The notes under the pieces were generated by a model that was not told the DNA's origin, did not search any database, and saw nothing but the letters and a program-made list of their open reading frames with translations. Below, in pieces: positions 1 through 11,439 of a stretch of 50,750 bases of DNA. Source of the stretch: Gnetum montanum (lineage: Eukaryota; Streptophyta; Gnetopsida; Gnetales; Gnetaceae); contig MNCI01002928.1 of assembly GCA_015680685.1 (NCBI GenBank), forward strand, positions 1,829-52,578, in the 5' to 3' direction. Position numbers and translations under genes: made by a program. The stretch's first letter is position 1; the number at the start of each line of letters is the position of its first letter.

Positions 1-100
1 TATGGCGGTGGACTGCGATATCGCGTACACGATATCGCAGGGGAAGACACGATATCGCATGGGATGCGATATCGCGACACATGCAGGTCACGTCTCATCA
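1..100 (-). repeat. 5' edge of an LTR (E3-type), truncated by window start
   Basis: Read on the minus strand this begins TGATGAGACG and continues into spaced copies of the palindrome GCGATATCGC. Its far end (about bases 1-45) matches the U3 of the 5' LTR at 37249-38091, including the stretch around GTACGCGATATCGCAG. No purine tract lies to its right, where one would precede a 3' LTR, so it is probably the outer edge of a 5' LTR whose element runs leftward out of the window. The exact terminus at base 100 is inferred from the TGATG start shared by the other LTRs. A target duplication cannot be tested. Confidence 0.75.
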
Positions 101-550
101 CATGTTAAAATCCTTCAATATTATATTTCAATCTTATGCGTAAGTTGAAAACATTAGAAAGAAGATAGTAAGATGAAAGTAGAATACTAATGAATCATTG
201 GATGTGGTTATAGAATGGTACAATTGCATGTTTAATCAATGTCTAAATCATAGGTTTAGCAAACGTGAACAATTAATGCACCTCATAGAAGGAATATGGT
301 CATAAAAATATGAAATGGGAGATACGTATGTCATGGAAAATCTCTACGATAGATCAATGTCTTAGATTGTAGCTATGTTAGATGTCATGGCTAAATTATA
401 AGTTATATGACATAAGCATGTCAATGTAGAGAAAGTAAAAGTAAATCAAAAATATCATAAGAATGAAAATAATATTAAATATAATATTTAACCTTCTGAT
501 GTTATTAAAGCCCTTGTTCAAGAAAGCATAACACCTAAAAGGACTTTAGC

Positions 551-579
551 AAACCTTGTTAATGTTGTTAACAAGGTTT
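551..579. repeat. Perfect 12-bp inverted repeat with 5-base loop
   Basis: Left arm AAACCTTGTTAA (551-562), loop TGTTG, right arm TTAACAAGGTTT (568-579). A short, fully paired hairpin; too short for a plant microRNA precursor and not followed by a T-run. Confidence 0.7.
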
Positions 580-1941
580 GGGATGTGTTCATTTAAAAGA
601 TAGTATCATGTCTTAAGGATTTAGAAAACAAAGTTATTAAAGCAATTGCAAAGTTAGTCATACCAAAAGGCAAGAATGGTCAAAGAAAAACAAAGCATAA
701 GAGTCCTTACCATGATCAGGTTCTTTATTGTCATGGTCTATTTTTTGTGCCATAAATTTAATAAGGGATGGAACCTAATCCTTGGATCTTTGCATCATAA
801 AGTGTCCCCTCTACATAACAAAAATATTTCTCATGTCATCCTTCTTCGTACCATTAAACACAACAAGTTATGAACAAAATGCCTCATGCAATGTCCCATT
901 AATATTAACCATATCCACCACAATTATATAAACAACCTTAGGTCTAACAATGTCCATCATGGCCCTCAATACCATTATAGAAGGGAATTTTAAATTAGTC
1001 ATACTATGAACATATCTAGCTCCTTAATGTAGAGTACTATCCCTATTTTTTATCATCATATACTATTAGGTAGTCCCATAATAATCATGTTCCTTCCATG
1101 GCATAAAATTCATCACCTCACAGATAAAAGGATTTTTCTAAGAGAAATAAGAATACAATGGTTAGTGAGGATTTAGTCTCATCCCCTTCTTCATCATTAT
1201 CTTTAAAGACATGAAACCAGGAAGATTAAATTTCTAAAGATCAAGAAAATGAAGTTTTCACTCTAGATAAAGACAATTTATAGCATCCACCACTGTAAGG
1301 AAGAAAAATTCATCTTTAAAATTCATCCAACAAGTTTAAAACTTGGAATAATATGAATTATCTTAATCATCTCGTCAACCATTTGGTGATGTTGATCAAA
1401 AAAGAGATTGTCAAGTGTTAACCTTGAACTTAATCATGAGGGAAGAGACCTAAACATAATGACTTCAATGGTAGAGTATGATTTGTTCTTTTTTTGTGTA
1501 TATTTTTTGAAACTAACAATATATCATTCTCTAATTTTCTTATTCTTTTAGTTTGGAATGAATTTTTATGCATGTTTATGAGCATATAGATCTATCAATT
1601 TTGGTTTATTATTTATTTAGTATGATTTTTGTGAATGTATATTTTTATATTAATGTTTAATTGATTTTTATTTTCATATTCTTTTAAGTGTGTTTTGTGT
1701 AAACTTAAAAATCTAATTAATATGCTTTATGAATGCTCATCCAATAAGCCAATGCTTGATGGGTGAGTTATAGATGTGATCATGATGTGAGAGTTCTAAA
1801 TAGGTCTAAAGTGAAGCCTTGATTGATGGATCACCAACTCAAGAAAATTCATTCACCTACTCTCTTCTCATCCATCACAAGTAAACCACGCTCAAATTTA
1901 GTAGGAGTAGGAGATAGTTCCACAAGAAAACTAGAAATAGA

Positions 1942-1982
1942 GCAATCTACTCTTTCTCTGGGGAAAATTAGGAGTAGATTGC
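1942..1982. repeat. 11-bp perfect inverted repeat
   Basis: GCAATCTACTC at 1942-1952 is the exact reverse complement of GAGTAGATTGC at 1972-1982, with a 19-base loop. It lies just left of a block of higher GC content and may mark the end of a small unidentified insertion. Confidence 0.6.
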
Positions 1983-2030
1983 GGAGTTGTGCTCAAATGT
2001 TTTTGCAAAATTTTATTTGTTAGAAGTAGG

Positions 2031-2335
2031 TATTATAAGGACCGCGTAGACTAGGCAGTTGAACAAAATAGGAAATTTTCAAGAACTCACAGTACTGGGC
2101 AAAGTTGGCTGAATCTCTTTAAAGTAAGTCATTTGTAGTTCACACACAATGCAATTATTACATTTTACACAACCACACGCCGCAACAGCACACACACATA
2201 CTCACATTAACTACTAAGTTTATTTGGAGAAATCTGGGCCTTGGTGTTGCTAGAGACCAGCAGGCACCTAAATCTTGTTCGAGGACACTTGTTGGCGGTC
2301 GCATCCCAAACGGTTGCCAACAGAGATGACATTAA
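2031..2335. other. GC-richer block of unknown nature
   Basis: Base composition differs visibly from both sides (runs such as CCACACGCCGCAACAGCAC). No ORF of note. It lies where the 3' LTR of the minus-strand element at 2.4-8 kb would be expected but shows no similarity to the LTR at 7326-8050, so it is either an unrelated insertion or sequence joined after the true 3' LTR was lost. Confidence 0.35.
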
Positions 2336-2499
2336 GTCCCCACAAATCTAAGTCTTTCTTATGAATCCAAATTGCATTTTTAGGTCCCTCATCATTCCAA
2401 TGCATGTTTTACCTCCTTATGCTTCTAGCTTCTCTTTCATACAACACAACTAGTTTCCTTAAAGGCTTGGATCACTTTTGATCTTTACATGCATCTTTG

Positions 2500-3640
2500 A
2501 GAATCTTAAGGCTATTCCCCAAGTTAAATGTAAGCACTTTTCCATGGAAATGACTCAAATCTAAAACATTAAACACATAAGAAAATGAAAAATGATTAGG
2601 AAGATCAAGCTCATAATCATTATCATTCACTTTGATCCTAATTTGAAATGGATTGATCTTCTTAGGCTTGAGCTTAGAGACATTTAGATCCTCTAGTCTC
2701 TCCTACCCAACTAGAGCCATACATAGTCATCACCATTGAATATCACTTTCTTCTTTTCCAATTTCTTGATAATAGTAACTTCTTTTGCCTTTTCTTCAAG
2801 TTTTGTCTTTACTTGCTTATGCAAGTCTTGCATGCCTTTTACAAAATCTAAACTAATATGGGTCTAATAATTAAATTTCTTTAAATTATCTATCATCCTT
2901 GGAGCATAACCATAGTTTGCATCAAATGGAGTTTTCCAAATGCTAGAATAACAAAAATTATTATAGCTAAACTTAGCATATCATAAAATATTTTTCCATC
3001 AATTGGGTTGATTCTCATAAAGGCACCTAAATATTTTGAGCAATGATTTATTTACAACTTTAGTTTGACCATCATTTTATCAATGATAGGCACTAGAAAA
3101 GGATACTTTTATAGACAACAATTTCCATAATGGCCTCCAAAAATGTCTTGTAAATTTAACATCTCTATCACTTACAATATTCAATGGGAGATCATGTAAC
3201 TTTACAACATTTTGGAAATACAAGTGAGAAATATGAGATGCATCATTACTTCTCTTACAAGGAATGAAATGGATAATTTTAGTGAATCTATAAATAACAA
3301 TAAAAATAGAATCATGACCAGGTTGTATCTTGGAAATTCCACAAATAAAATCCATAGAGCTACTTTTCCATGGAGCATTAGGAATTGGCAAAGATAAATA
3401 ATGTGCAGTAATATCCTTACCTTCCTTGAATTTTTGGCAAATAATACACTCTCTAACAAATTTATTTATATCTCATACCTAGCTAATAGGAGCTCTTCCC
3501 CACAAGCTCATAAGTCTTTGTCCTACCCATGTATCCAACCATATTATAATTATGCTTTTCATCCAAAATTCTTAACTTGAAATCACACTTTGATGCACAT
3601 ACGTTATCATTTTTCAAGAGGATGTCCTACTATAGGTGAT
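2500..3640 (-). pseudogene. Integrase domain and pol C-terminus of the 2.4-8 kb element
   Basis: The integrase inserts reverse-transcribed element DNA into the host chromosome. Visible on the minus strand: the C-x2-C half of the zinc-binding N-terminal domain (ECIICQKFKEG, near 3450-3420), then the catalytic core with S-M-D-F (first Asp) near 3350 and I-V-S-D-R-D (second Asp) near 3175, both in an open frame at 3080-3391. The expected third residue in G-Q-T-E-V-V-N is Lys (GQTKVVN, near 3066), a change explained by one G-to-A transition. Upstream, the His of the G-G-H segment is also lost (GYMGRTKT). The C-terminal tail around 2500-2650 (NDNDYELDLP, then F-N-V-L-D-L) matches the usual end of Ty3/gypsy pol. 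Certainly inactive. Confidence 0.85.
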
Positions 3641-3799
3641 AGTCTCTCCACCTATCCACTCTACTAAGAAATGAAGCATTACAATCTTTTCAAAACTCTC
3701 CAAAATTATCATCATGAAAATATTAAGAAGTCAAGTTCTCAAGTCCTTCTTCGACTTGGGCACTTGAATGATTCACAATATGAATTCTTGAAAGGAAAT

Positions 3800-4180
3800 C
3801 TACCACTACATTACTTTTTCTACTTCTATGCTTTAGCACAAAATGAAATTATTGGAGTTGCTTCATCCATTTCATATGCCTAACACTCAACTTCGTTTGT
3901 GCAATCAAGAATTACAATGCCTTGTGATCAATTACTAACAAAAATTTGCTTCCAAACAAATAATTCCTTCAATGTTTTATGGGCTAAAGTATAGCATAAA
4001 ATTATTTTTCATAGACACAATACTTTTTCCTTGATTCATTCAATTTTTTAGAGAAAATTGCAATGGGTTTACCTTCTTGGGATAGCACCCTCCAACTACA
4101 AGTCCACTTGCATCCACCTCCACTTCAAAAATATTGGAGAAATTTGGAATAGCCAACACTGGAGCATTGAAAAGTTTTTC
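3800..4180 (-). pseudogene. RNase H domain of the 2.4-8 kb element
   Basis: RNase H removes the RNA strand during reverse transcription. The motif V-E-V-D-A-S-G near 4120 corresponds to the family's D-A-S-G with its catalytic Asp. It is followed by the conserved spacing to K-L-N-E-S-R-K-K-Y near 4045 and by V-I-D-H-K-A near 3925, the usual (T/I)DH motif. Stops and frame changes interrupt it. The linker to integrase (R-H-M-K-W-M-K-Q-L-Q near 3870) is also readable. Confidence 0.75.
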
Positions 4181-4299
4181 TTTCAAAAATTATAATTATT
4201 TTTTCCTCTCTTAATCCCATACAAAATCTAACATTTTCTTTAAACAAGAAAGCATATTCCATGTAATAGAATTAAAATTTCAAATAAACCTTCTATAAA

Positions 4300-4920
4300 A
4301 ACTAGCCAAACTAAGAAAAGATCTTACCTTCCTCACATCTTGCCTTGATATTGCTTATCTTCATTTTGACTTGGTTTTTAGAAACAACATGATCTAAGTA
4401 AACAATTTTCTTCTTCATAAAATAACATGTCTTTGCATTTATTACCAATTTGGTCTCATGTAACTTTGAGCACAATAATCTAATGTGTTGCACATGTTCC
4501 TCCTTATTAGAACTATAGATAAGAATATCATCAAAGAAGTCAATCAACATTTTTCATTAGGATTCATTAAAAATTTATGCATAAATGTCATGAATGTTGT
4601 TGGAGCATTGGTTAGTTGAAAAGGCATGGCTAATTGTTCGTAAACACCATCTAGTATCTTAAAGGCTATTTTTCACTCATCTCTTAGTCTAATACGAATT
4701 TGATTATAGCCATTCTTTAAATTAATCTTGGAGAAAATTTTAGAATTAGCAAGTACATCAAGAATGTCATCCATTCTAGGGATAGGAAACCTATACCTGA
4801 TAGTTATTCTATTGATAACCCTAGAATCTATACATATTCTCATCTCATCTATATCTTTCTTTGAAACAAGTACAGTTGGAATGACATAAGGAGCAATGAG
4901 TTTCTTCATGAAGCCATTAT
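4300..4920 (-). pseudogene. Reverse transcriptase domain of the 2.4-8 kb element
   Basis: Two open blocks carry clear RT motifs. The block at 4673-4909 has the fingers and palm start: M-R-I-C-I-D-S-R-V-I-N, R-F-P-I-P-R-M-D-D-I, then K-I-N-L-K-N-G-Y-N-Q-I-R, where Asn replaces the first catalytic Asp of the usual K-I-D-L. The block at 4311-4550 has the active-site signature F-F-D-D-I-L-I-Y-S, equivalent to Y-x-D-D. They are separated by frame disruptions. RT would copy the element RNA into DNA in the gag particle; this copy cannot be functional. Confidence 0.88.
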
Positions 4921-5349
4921 AGAGTAATTCAATTACTTGCTTATTTAACTCCTCTCTCTAATTTGGAGTTATGCGGTAAGCTCTCTCATTTGGGATGGTA
5001 GCTCCAAGCATAAAATTAATTTGATGTTGAATGGATCTTATTAGAAGAAGCCCTTCAAATTTTCCTTGAAAACATTAGGAAATATCAATTTCAAGGGTTG
5101 CACTGTTGGAGGAAGTTCATTTAAAGGCTCCTCTTAACTTGTTTTAAGTATTTACATGATAACAAAACCATGTCTAGCTTATTCATGTGCCTGTAGATAT
5201 TCTTGCTTACTTAGCATGATCAATGTGACATTTATAGGGACATTTTCCTTATACTCTTACCAAGTCATAGGGATTAAATCATGTATCCCATCTTCCCTTG
5301 GTAGTGACAAAACATTTATCATTCCATTAAAAAAAGCCTTCTTGTCAAA

Positions 5350-5610
5350 GTTCTAAGGTCTTCCCAAAATGACATTAGCATAATTAATTGGAAGAATATC
5401 ACAATGTACTTTTTATTTAAAGGAACCAATCTTAAAAGATAAAATACACGACTTCTTCACTTCTTGGAAATGATCTTTTGAAAGCCAATGACCTCTATGG
5501 AGCCTTAGGTATGGAAATGTCTTCAAGTCAAGCTTAGCAATAATCTTAGAAGAAATCACATTTTCATGGGCACCACCATCAATCAAATTGCATATTCATT
5601 TATCACTATT
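5350..5610 (-). pseudogene. Aspartic protease region of the 2.4-8 kb element
   Basis: On the minus strand the frame reads C-N-L-I-D-G-G-A-H-E-N-V-I-S, with D-G-G at 5580-5572. This is the active-site loop variant (I-D-G-G-S/A) common in plant Ty3/gypsy proteases. About 60-70 residues later I-N-Y-A-N-V-I-L-G-R-P matches the conserved L-L-G-R-P near the domain end (about 5365). The protease cuts the Gag-Pol polyprotein. At least one stop interrupts the frame. Confidence 0.75.
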
Positions 5611-5779
5611 AAGATAACTGGCCCCAATCCTAAAAAGCATCTTCCTCATAGGATCTTCATTGACGTTCACATTTCCCATAAAAGTACAAGAATTAATTTC
5701 AGTCACATATTCTATCATAGAAGCATGAGGACTACCTTTATTGGAGGACTCTCCCTTTTTCAAGATACGTTGTTCTATA

Positions 5780-6760
5780 CTCTTGAGAACCTTTGGCTTT
5801 TTGCATTCTATTACTTGTGTCCCATCTCACCATAATTGAAGCATTGAAGTTTGGAAGCATAGTAATATTTTTTATCCTTTCCTTTCTTAAAGTATTATTT
5901 CTTGAAATCTTATCCCTCCTTAAACTTCTCTTGCTACTCATTTGTGTCTTCTTTGGCATTTTCCTTCTCCTTGGCTTCCTTCTCATCTTTAGAAGCTTTA
6001 GAGTCCTTTCCCTTAGCAGAGTTAGGGCCTCTATTAAAGCCTTGAAGTTTCTTCTTAGATTTAAGAGCTAATTAAAAAGTCTCATCTAATTTTTGATGCC
6101 CATAGAATATTAGCTCTTGTTATTATTCCCCTTTAATCCTCCTTGGAAATTAGATGATTTCTCATACTCATCCTCATAAAATTTTGCTTACTAGAAGGCT
6201 TTGCAAAAGTCCATATAGAAGTATTTAACACTCTTATAACATTGCCTTATATATTTTAATTTTTACATTGCCTCTTGTCTATGATGAATCTTCTCACATT
6301 TTTTTTTGAGCATCAACTACATTAATGATCAATCTTTAATAGGAGTTCCATTATTTACAAGGTAAGCATGAATCTCTTTCTCCCACAAAATATGTGTCAT
6401 ATCCTTGAGTGTGGTCTCAACATGTAACACTTTTTGATGGTCTTCTACATCTTCAAGTATAAAGTACTTGTTCAAGATCATTAGCCAAGAAAGAATAGAT
6501 TCAGTGCCCTCCATCTCATTGAAAGTCCTCACTTCCACATAAGGCATTCTAGAGGCATGCCTAAAACCTTTTGTGACCCTTTAAAATTTCTTTGAGGCCT
6601 ATAAGTATATCCAATATTCCTCCCGCTTAGAAATATAAACCTATGGGATCTTGATCTAACAATTAGAGAATGAGGGTTTTCATCATATTCCTTGTCTTCC
6701 CGAATGTCTTCATCCCCGAAAGGAATGTCATCATCAAGGTTTGGCATGAATGATTACCTT
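5780..6760 (-). pseudogene. Gag remnant with a degraded zinc knuckle
   Basis: Gag forms the cytoplasmic particle that packages element RNA. The segment at 6329-6547 (F-N-E-M-E-G-T-E-S-I-L-S-W-L) fits the capsid-type gag domain, whose typical opening is F-x-G-x-x-D-P-x-x-F-L-D-W-L. Further along, near 5850-5825, C-F-N-Y-G-E-M-G-H-K is recognisable as a CCHC zinc knuckle whose second Cys has become Tyr and whose downstream residues are stop codons. A separate acidic block (6529-6747) lies at the N-terminal side. Broken in several places. Confidence 0.65.
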
Positions 6761-7309
6761 GTTAAAGAAGCACTTGATGAAGAAAATTTTGAGTTGACAT
6801 CTTACTTAAATGTCATTAGTGTTGGAGGCTGATATTTCTTTTATTTAAGCTTTTTTATTCTATCTACAAGAATCTTGAGTACATCCCTCAAGTCTCCATG
6901 TCCTTGGCTAAGCCCTAGACTAATTTCTTCTTGGGTGTCATGATTAAATGAACATAAAATAAAAATTACAAAAATACCCATAAAAAATTGCAAAAGGATT
7001 ACAATTATCCACAACCAAAATTGGAGTATTTAATTAGATTCAATAAGAGATAGGAAAACCCAAAATAGGATTCACACAATTCCCATAAATCCTAGTGAAA
7101 CAAGGTTAATGGGTATCCTAAATAATAAGAGTTTCTAATACCTATTTCAATTCCTCATCCAAAATGACCAAAAGAAGGCTAATCAAAACCAAGTTAAGTA
7201 TGACACAAACATCAAAAAATTGCAAAACAAAATTAAGTTGGAGATGAGTGAGTTCTTATGAGTTAATGTAGAAGATTCTCCTCCTTGAGTCAATTATCTT
7301 CAATCTTTT

Positions 7310-7321
7310 GCTTCGATACCA
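7310..7321 (-). promoter_or_regulatory. Primer-binding site, iMet-like
   Basis: The minus strand reads TGGTATCGAAGC, close to TGGTATCAGAGC, the complement of the 3' end of plant initiator-Met tRNA. It lies a few bases from the putative LTR end and 5' of gag, the correct place for minus-strand DNA priming. Confidence 0.65.
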
Positions 7322-7325
7322 ATAT

Positions 7326-8050
7326 GGTGAAGACCTAGCTTCAATAACCCAAAATTGAAACTAAACCCTTCAAACCTACACATATAATTAGAAACAAGAA
7401 AGAAATAACTCTTGATTCTTTCTGGAAAAAATGAAAGAGAAATGCTAGAAGCAAATGCCTAGGATAGACAAGTGCTTAAGAATCCAATACAAAAAACTCA
7501 CACTCACACACAAAATGGCTATGAAGCCTTACAACAATGGATTCTTTATTGGAGCTCAATATCACTCTTTCCTCACTTCTCTTTCTCTTCACATCTCAAA
7601 CTCTCTAAACTTCTTAAAATCCTTATCCTTTTCAAATAAAATGTCTTGATGCCTATTTATAACCTTTTGGGATCATTTGACACTCGATATAAAATTATGT
7701 TTATTATTCTCAACAAGGAGACATCTTGGATGTAGACATGATAGACATCTTTGGTTGAGAGGAGGCATATTCCATAGGTTGTATACATCTTCCCTGACTT
7801 GCAAGTTAATAGAGGAGATATTTAGGTTTCTCAGAAGATATATACCTACATGATGAGACATCTTGTCTTATGGAAAGATATCTTCCTAGGTATTCATTCC
7901 AAAATTAAGACATCTTCTTAAGAGTTTACATAAGTGAAGGACAATTCCAATCATCTTCTCTTGTCCTAGAAACTTGTGGAAATAGTAAAGATAATGTAAA
8001 AACATAACTTATACATAAAACTTCAAGAAACATGCAATCGAGGTCTATTG
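7326..8050 (-). repeat. 5' LTR (minus strand) of the 2.4-8 kb element
   Basis: It follows the primer site directly. On the minus strand a TATA box TATAAATA lies at 7661-7654 in the context GGTTATAAATAGGC, so transcription would run leftward into gag. The outer end of the LTR could not be fixed because its partner is missing; 8050 is a guess. The ORFs inside are chance frames. Confidence 0.55.
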
Positions 8051-11000
8051 AGCATGATAAATGGCCTAGGTGATATCCTCATTAGTAAATCTTCTTCTCA
8101 TGAAAAAGAATAAAATGAAAAAGAAACATGAAAAAAATAAAAAATAGAAAAAATCAAGATGAAGAGGTAATGGGAAGGGCAATATGATTCCAAGCTCTTT
8201 GGTAACTTGGTATTTCTACCATCCTAGACTAATCTTGTAATAGCTTAAGCAAGTTCATGATGAAAGGTTGACCCAATGTCCATGCTTATCTGAAGTTCAA
8301 CCTATTCCTAGATCACTTGACTTCTAAATGTAATAGTCCAAGAAAACATCATATCTCAACCTTACCCATGGTTATGAAGGCTTAGAAATCTCTCTCTTAT
8401 TAAACTTTTGTAGTGTCAAATGTTTCATTCACTTAATTCCTAAATTTATTTGTTCTTAGGGGGAAAGATCATAACCCTTAACACAAACCATAACCATATC
8501 CCAACCATGAGAATTGAATTATTTGGCCATTGCATTGTAATAACTAATGGGATTAGAACTAGTTAGTGTAGCTAGAGGGATTGATGAAAGGTTTTTGGTC
8601 AAGAGAAATTTAGGGAACCTACTATGCGTAGGTGTAAAGATGAAGGAAAAATAAATTGGAATCTTAACTTCTAGATGATCTACAACACATTGCCTTGATT
8701 CAGTTTCATGAATGGTTAGACAAAAGAATAAACAAGGCTATATGAAACTAGTAGTGATAGGTATGACCTTGCACTCAAAAGGGGGACTTAGAGGCTAGAT
8801 GACATTGGTACTACATGAGTAGTGGTAAAGAGACATGTCAATGGATCTCTCAAGGGATGTAGGACATGCTCACATGCTTTCATAAGCAAATTGAATGGTT
8901 TCCTGGTGATTCAATGATGTTGTACTCTCACCTTCTTTCTCCTATCTATCAATCATTATCCATCCATTTCTTTCCATTTTATGCATTGTTATGGATGGTC
9001 GGAAGTTGATCAGGCAAAGTATAGGATGAGATTTGGCCATCCAAGCAAATAGACTTGCATTTGATATTGATGTCTTACTAATTATTAGGACTTGTAAATC
9101 CTTGGTGGCTTGGCATTATAAGCAAGGAAGCTCAAGCTTATCTCCCAAAGATGGTGGTGGTTGTATTGTATAAAGCACTTGATTTTTCCTCCACCACTTG
9201 TGTGGTTTCAACTCTATGAGCTTCAAGATTTAATCATAGCATTATCTTCCCATCTTACCTCACTTCTACCTAATCATTTGATATTGGAGTACCCTATTTA
9301 TCTTCCATGTTTGTAACCCCTCTCTTTCCTTTTCATTGAATCATGGAAATAATAATAGTTGACATTATGATTCACATCCCATAAGTTTGGAGGTCATGTA
9401 ATGCAAGTTTTGATTTTTTTAGTCTTCTTGCTCTCTTTTATGGCTTGTTTGTATTTGATTCTTGGTTTTTTAGGTGAGTTTTGTGTTGGCATTTGGACAA
9501 TTGGGCATTTTCTTCTATTTTCTTTCATTTTCCTTTGTTTCTAGTGATCCAAACATGCAAAACTCTACCAAAGTTTCACCATAAATTGGATTTATTAGGA
9601 TTTTTTGAGCATTTATTCTTCTTGTTCTTTTTTCACATTGTACATGTAGTTTAGGCTAGGTGTCTTATAATTTAGTCATGAGGAAAAGGCACTAATTTGG
9701 GTACGCACTTTGTAATTTCAATGGTTCTTTAAATTATCTCTACCTTGTTTTTACTTACCCATGCATGCCTTGATTCCCTAGTTATGATTATGTTTTCTTT
9801 GTGGCCTCAAGACTTATACTTATCATTATTCCTATAATCATTTGTTATAATGGAAGTATAATTCCTTGGAGATCTCACTTGATTTTTAGCTTTTCATAAC
9901 TCATCATTCATAGGTAATTATGCTTGGGATTCTATAAGCTTACTTGGGAGAAGATTGAAAGATCTTAGTTTTTGGTCTATAGTGCTATAAGACAACCACT
10001 AGTCCTAGAAGAAGAGAAGAAACAACATCAATAAGCAAATATACCACTTACACCTAGGAGACCTCTCTCAAAAGAAATATTTAAAGGTAAACATTCAAGC
10101 TCTTAATATTTGAATTAAGTGCATGTGAACAATATCTTTCAAATGAGTGCTAGAGGGGTTGGCAAGAGATAATTTGAAGATGAATGACATGAAAGAGGAC
10201 ATAGGTGTGAATGACATGTAGTAGAGACCCATCCATGAGGCTAGGATGATTGACCTTGAGACACAGTTACATTGATTCCATATGTCCACATGCTTCACTT
10301 CTAGTTTCTTCTTGTTCCATGTAAGCATGTCAAGGGAATTCTATCCTAGACCACCGCTCCTTGGCATTTCTTAGTGAAGTGGCTTGTATTGTAATATAGT
10401 CATGATCTATATTCTTCATTTGTAATTTCTACACATTATCTTATTATATGTCTAGTCTCTATTTTTGTGTCTTAGGTCTTAAAGCTATGAACTAGATTTA
10501 CTTAATCATGGAGAAATGATGAAACATCCAATGGTATTTTGTATGTCTACTATAATCTCTGCATTCAGAAGATGTTTCACATACCCTATGTTTGTAGTCC
10601 TAGCATGTTAAATTGTGGTTGGTGTCTCCTAGGCTTGATTCCTTGCCTTTTTTATCATACTTTTTCTTTTTGTGCATGTCCCAAGCTCCTTAGAACATTT
10701 TTGACCTCATTCAAAAATCTTAAGGTTGTTCTGACATGTTTCTTTAAATTCTATGTTTCATCCTAATTTAATGCTTAGAATCCTAGCAAGGGGATGTGCT
10801 AACTCCCCTATGTTGGTGCACCTCTTACTTGCCCAAGTTTTGGTTCAAGTGTCAAACATGTGCTCCAATTGGTCAGTGCTATGTTGATGAACCTTTATTG
10901 ACACTTGGGCATTCATGAACCTCCATCATTACATTGCAAAAGCTATAAATATTCTGTATGTACTTTCACACTTAACTTGGAGATTTTGGACTTTTGGTTT

Positions 11001-11373
11001 TTGATTTATGTGAAGAGCTCATCCTCCCTTGGGTAAGTTGATTTCCTTCCTATTTTGTATCTATTTTTTGAGTCATCACTTTAACAAATGTGCCTAGACT
11101 TTGTCAGAGTGCTGCCTCGCTTATGTATTCTAGAACCATTTGGTTAATGTGGAGTTCAGTATTTGTACAATGAATAAAGTTCATGATTTTTCCTTTTTTT
11201 CATAACTTAGATACATTAAAATATTCAAAACATTTGTTTCATTTCCATTATATTTAGCTACAACGAGTCATCCCATTGGTCATATAATCCCATTGGAATT
11301 TACTCAACATTATCTTTGAAGCTTACAATCAAATCGCACTATGTTCTATATGATATCATCCCATTGGTCATAT
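8051..11373. other. Unassigned 3.3-kb stretch, probably decayed transposon noncoding sequence
   Basis: No ORF over about 77 codons and no motif of a known family. Points noted: a purine run AGGGGGAAAG at 8458-8467; a promoter-like GCTATAAATATTC near 10940, preceded by short direct and inverted words, so 10.80-11.22 kb could be a solo or truncated LTR; and an 18-bp exact direct repeat at the right end, listed separately. Confidence 0.35.
11268..11373. repeat. 18-bp direct repeat next to the E0 junction
   Basis: TCATCCCATTGGTCATAT occurs exactly at 11268-11285 and 11356-11373, 88 bp apart. The second copy abuts the point where similarity to the E2/E3 integrase region starts, so the repeat may be a scar of the event that removed the left part of E0. 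Confidence 0.55.
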
Positions 11374-11439
11374 TCAGTAGGACCACTATCACCACTTAGG
11401 TTTTTAATTGCCTCACTTACCTAAAGGAAAAAAAGGTTT

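Larger units (their letters stand above)
101..2030. other. AT-rich stretch with no recognisable gene
   Basis: Only short ORFs (66 codons or fewer), none resembling a known family. The reading around 520-720 keeps a loosely open, lysine-rich frame that may be an eroded retroelement gag, but I could not match a motif. It contains two short perfect inverted repeats, listed separately. Probably decayed transposon or intergenic sequence. Confidence 0.4.
2400..8050 (-). mobile_element. Degraded Ty3/gypsy LTR retrotransposon, minus strand
   Basis: Reading on the minus strand gives the order LTR with TATA box, primer-binding site, gag, protease, RT, RNase H, integrase, which is the Ty3/gypsy order (integrase last). 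The protease motif (D-G-G) and the end of pol resemble plant chromovirus-like elements, but no chromodomain is visible. All frames contain stops and shifts. Only the 5' LTR side (right end) is recognisable; the 3' LTR was not found. Both outer limits are approximate. Confidence 0.8.

Noticed and set aside
1-100. CRISPR-like array of spaced GATATCGC units
   Set aside because: Units are 10-base palindromes with short, unequal spacing and lie in LTR ends of a plant element; no cas genes, eukaryotic context.
3080-3459. Overlapping minus-strand ORFs, one reading as hydrophobic small protein (3202-3459)
   Set aside because: The frame is a shadow of the integrase frame at 3080-3391; only the latter shows domain motifs.
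5793-6071. Plus-strand 92-codon ORF with Leu/Phe-rich membrane-like sequence
   Set aside because: It is antisense to the gag remnant of the minus-strand element; the hydrophobic look comes from reading Lys/Glu-rich codons backwards.
8051-11373. Possible second coding retroelement
   Set aside because: No gag, RT, RNase H or integrase motif could be found on either strand, so it is left unassigned.
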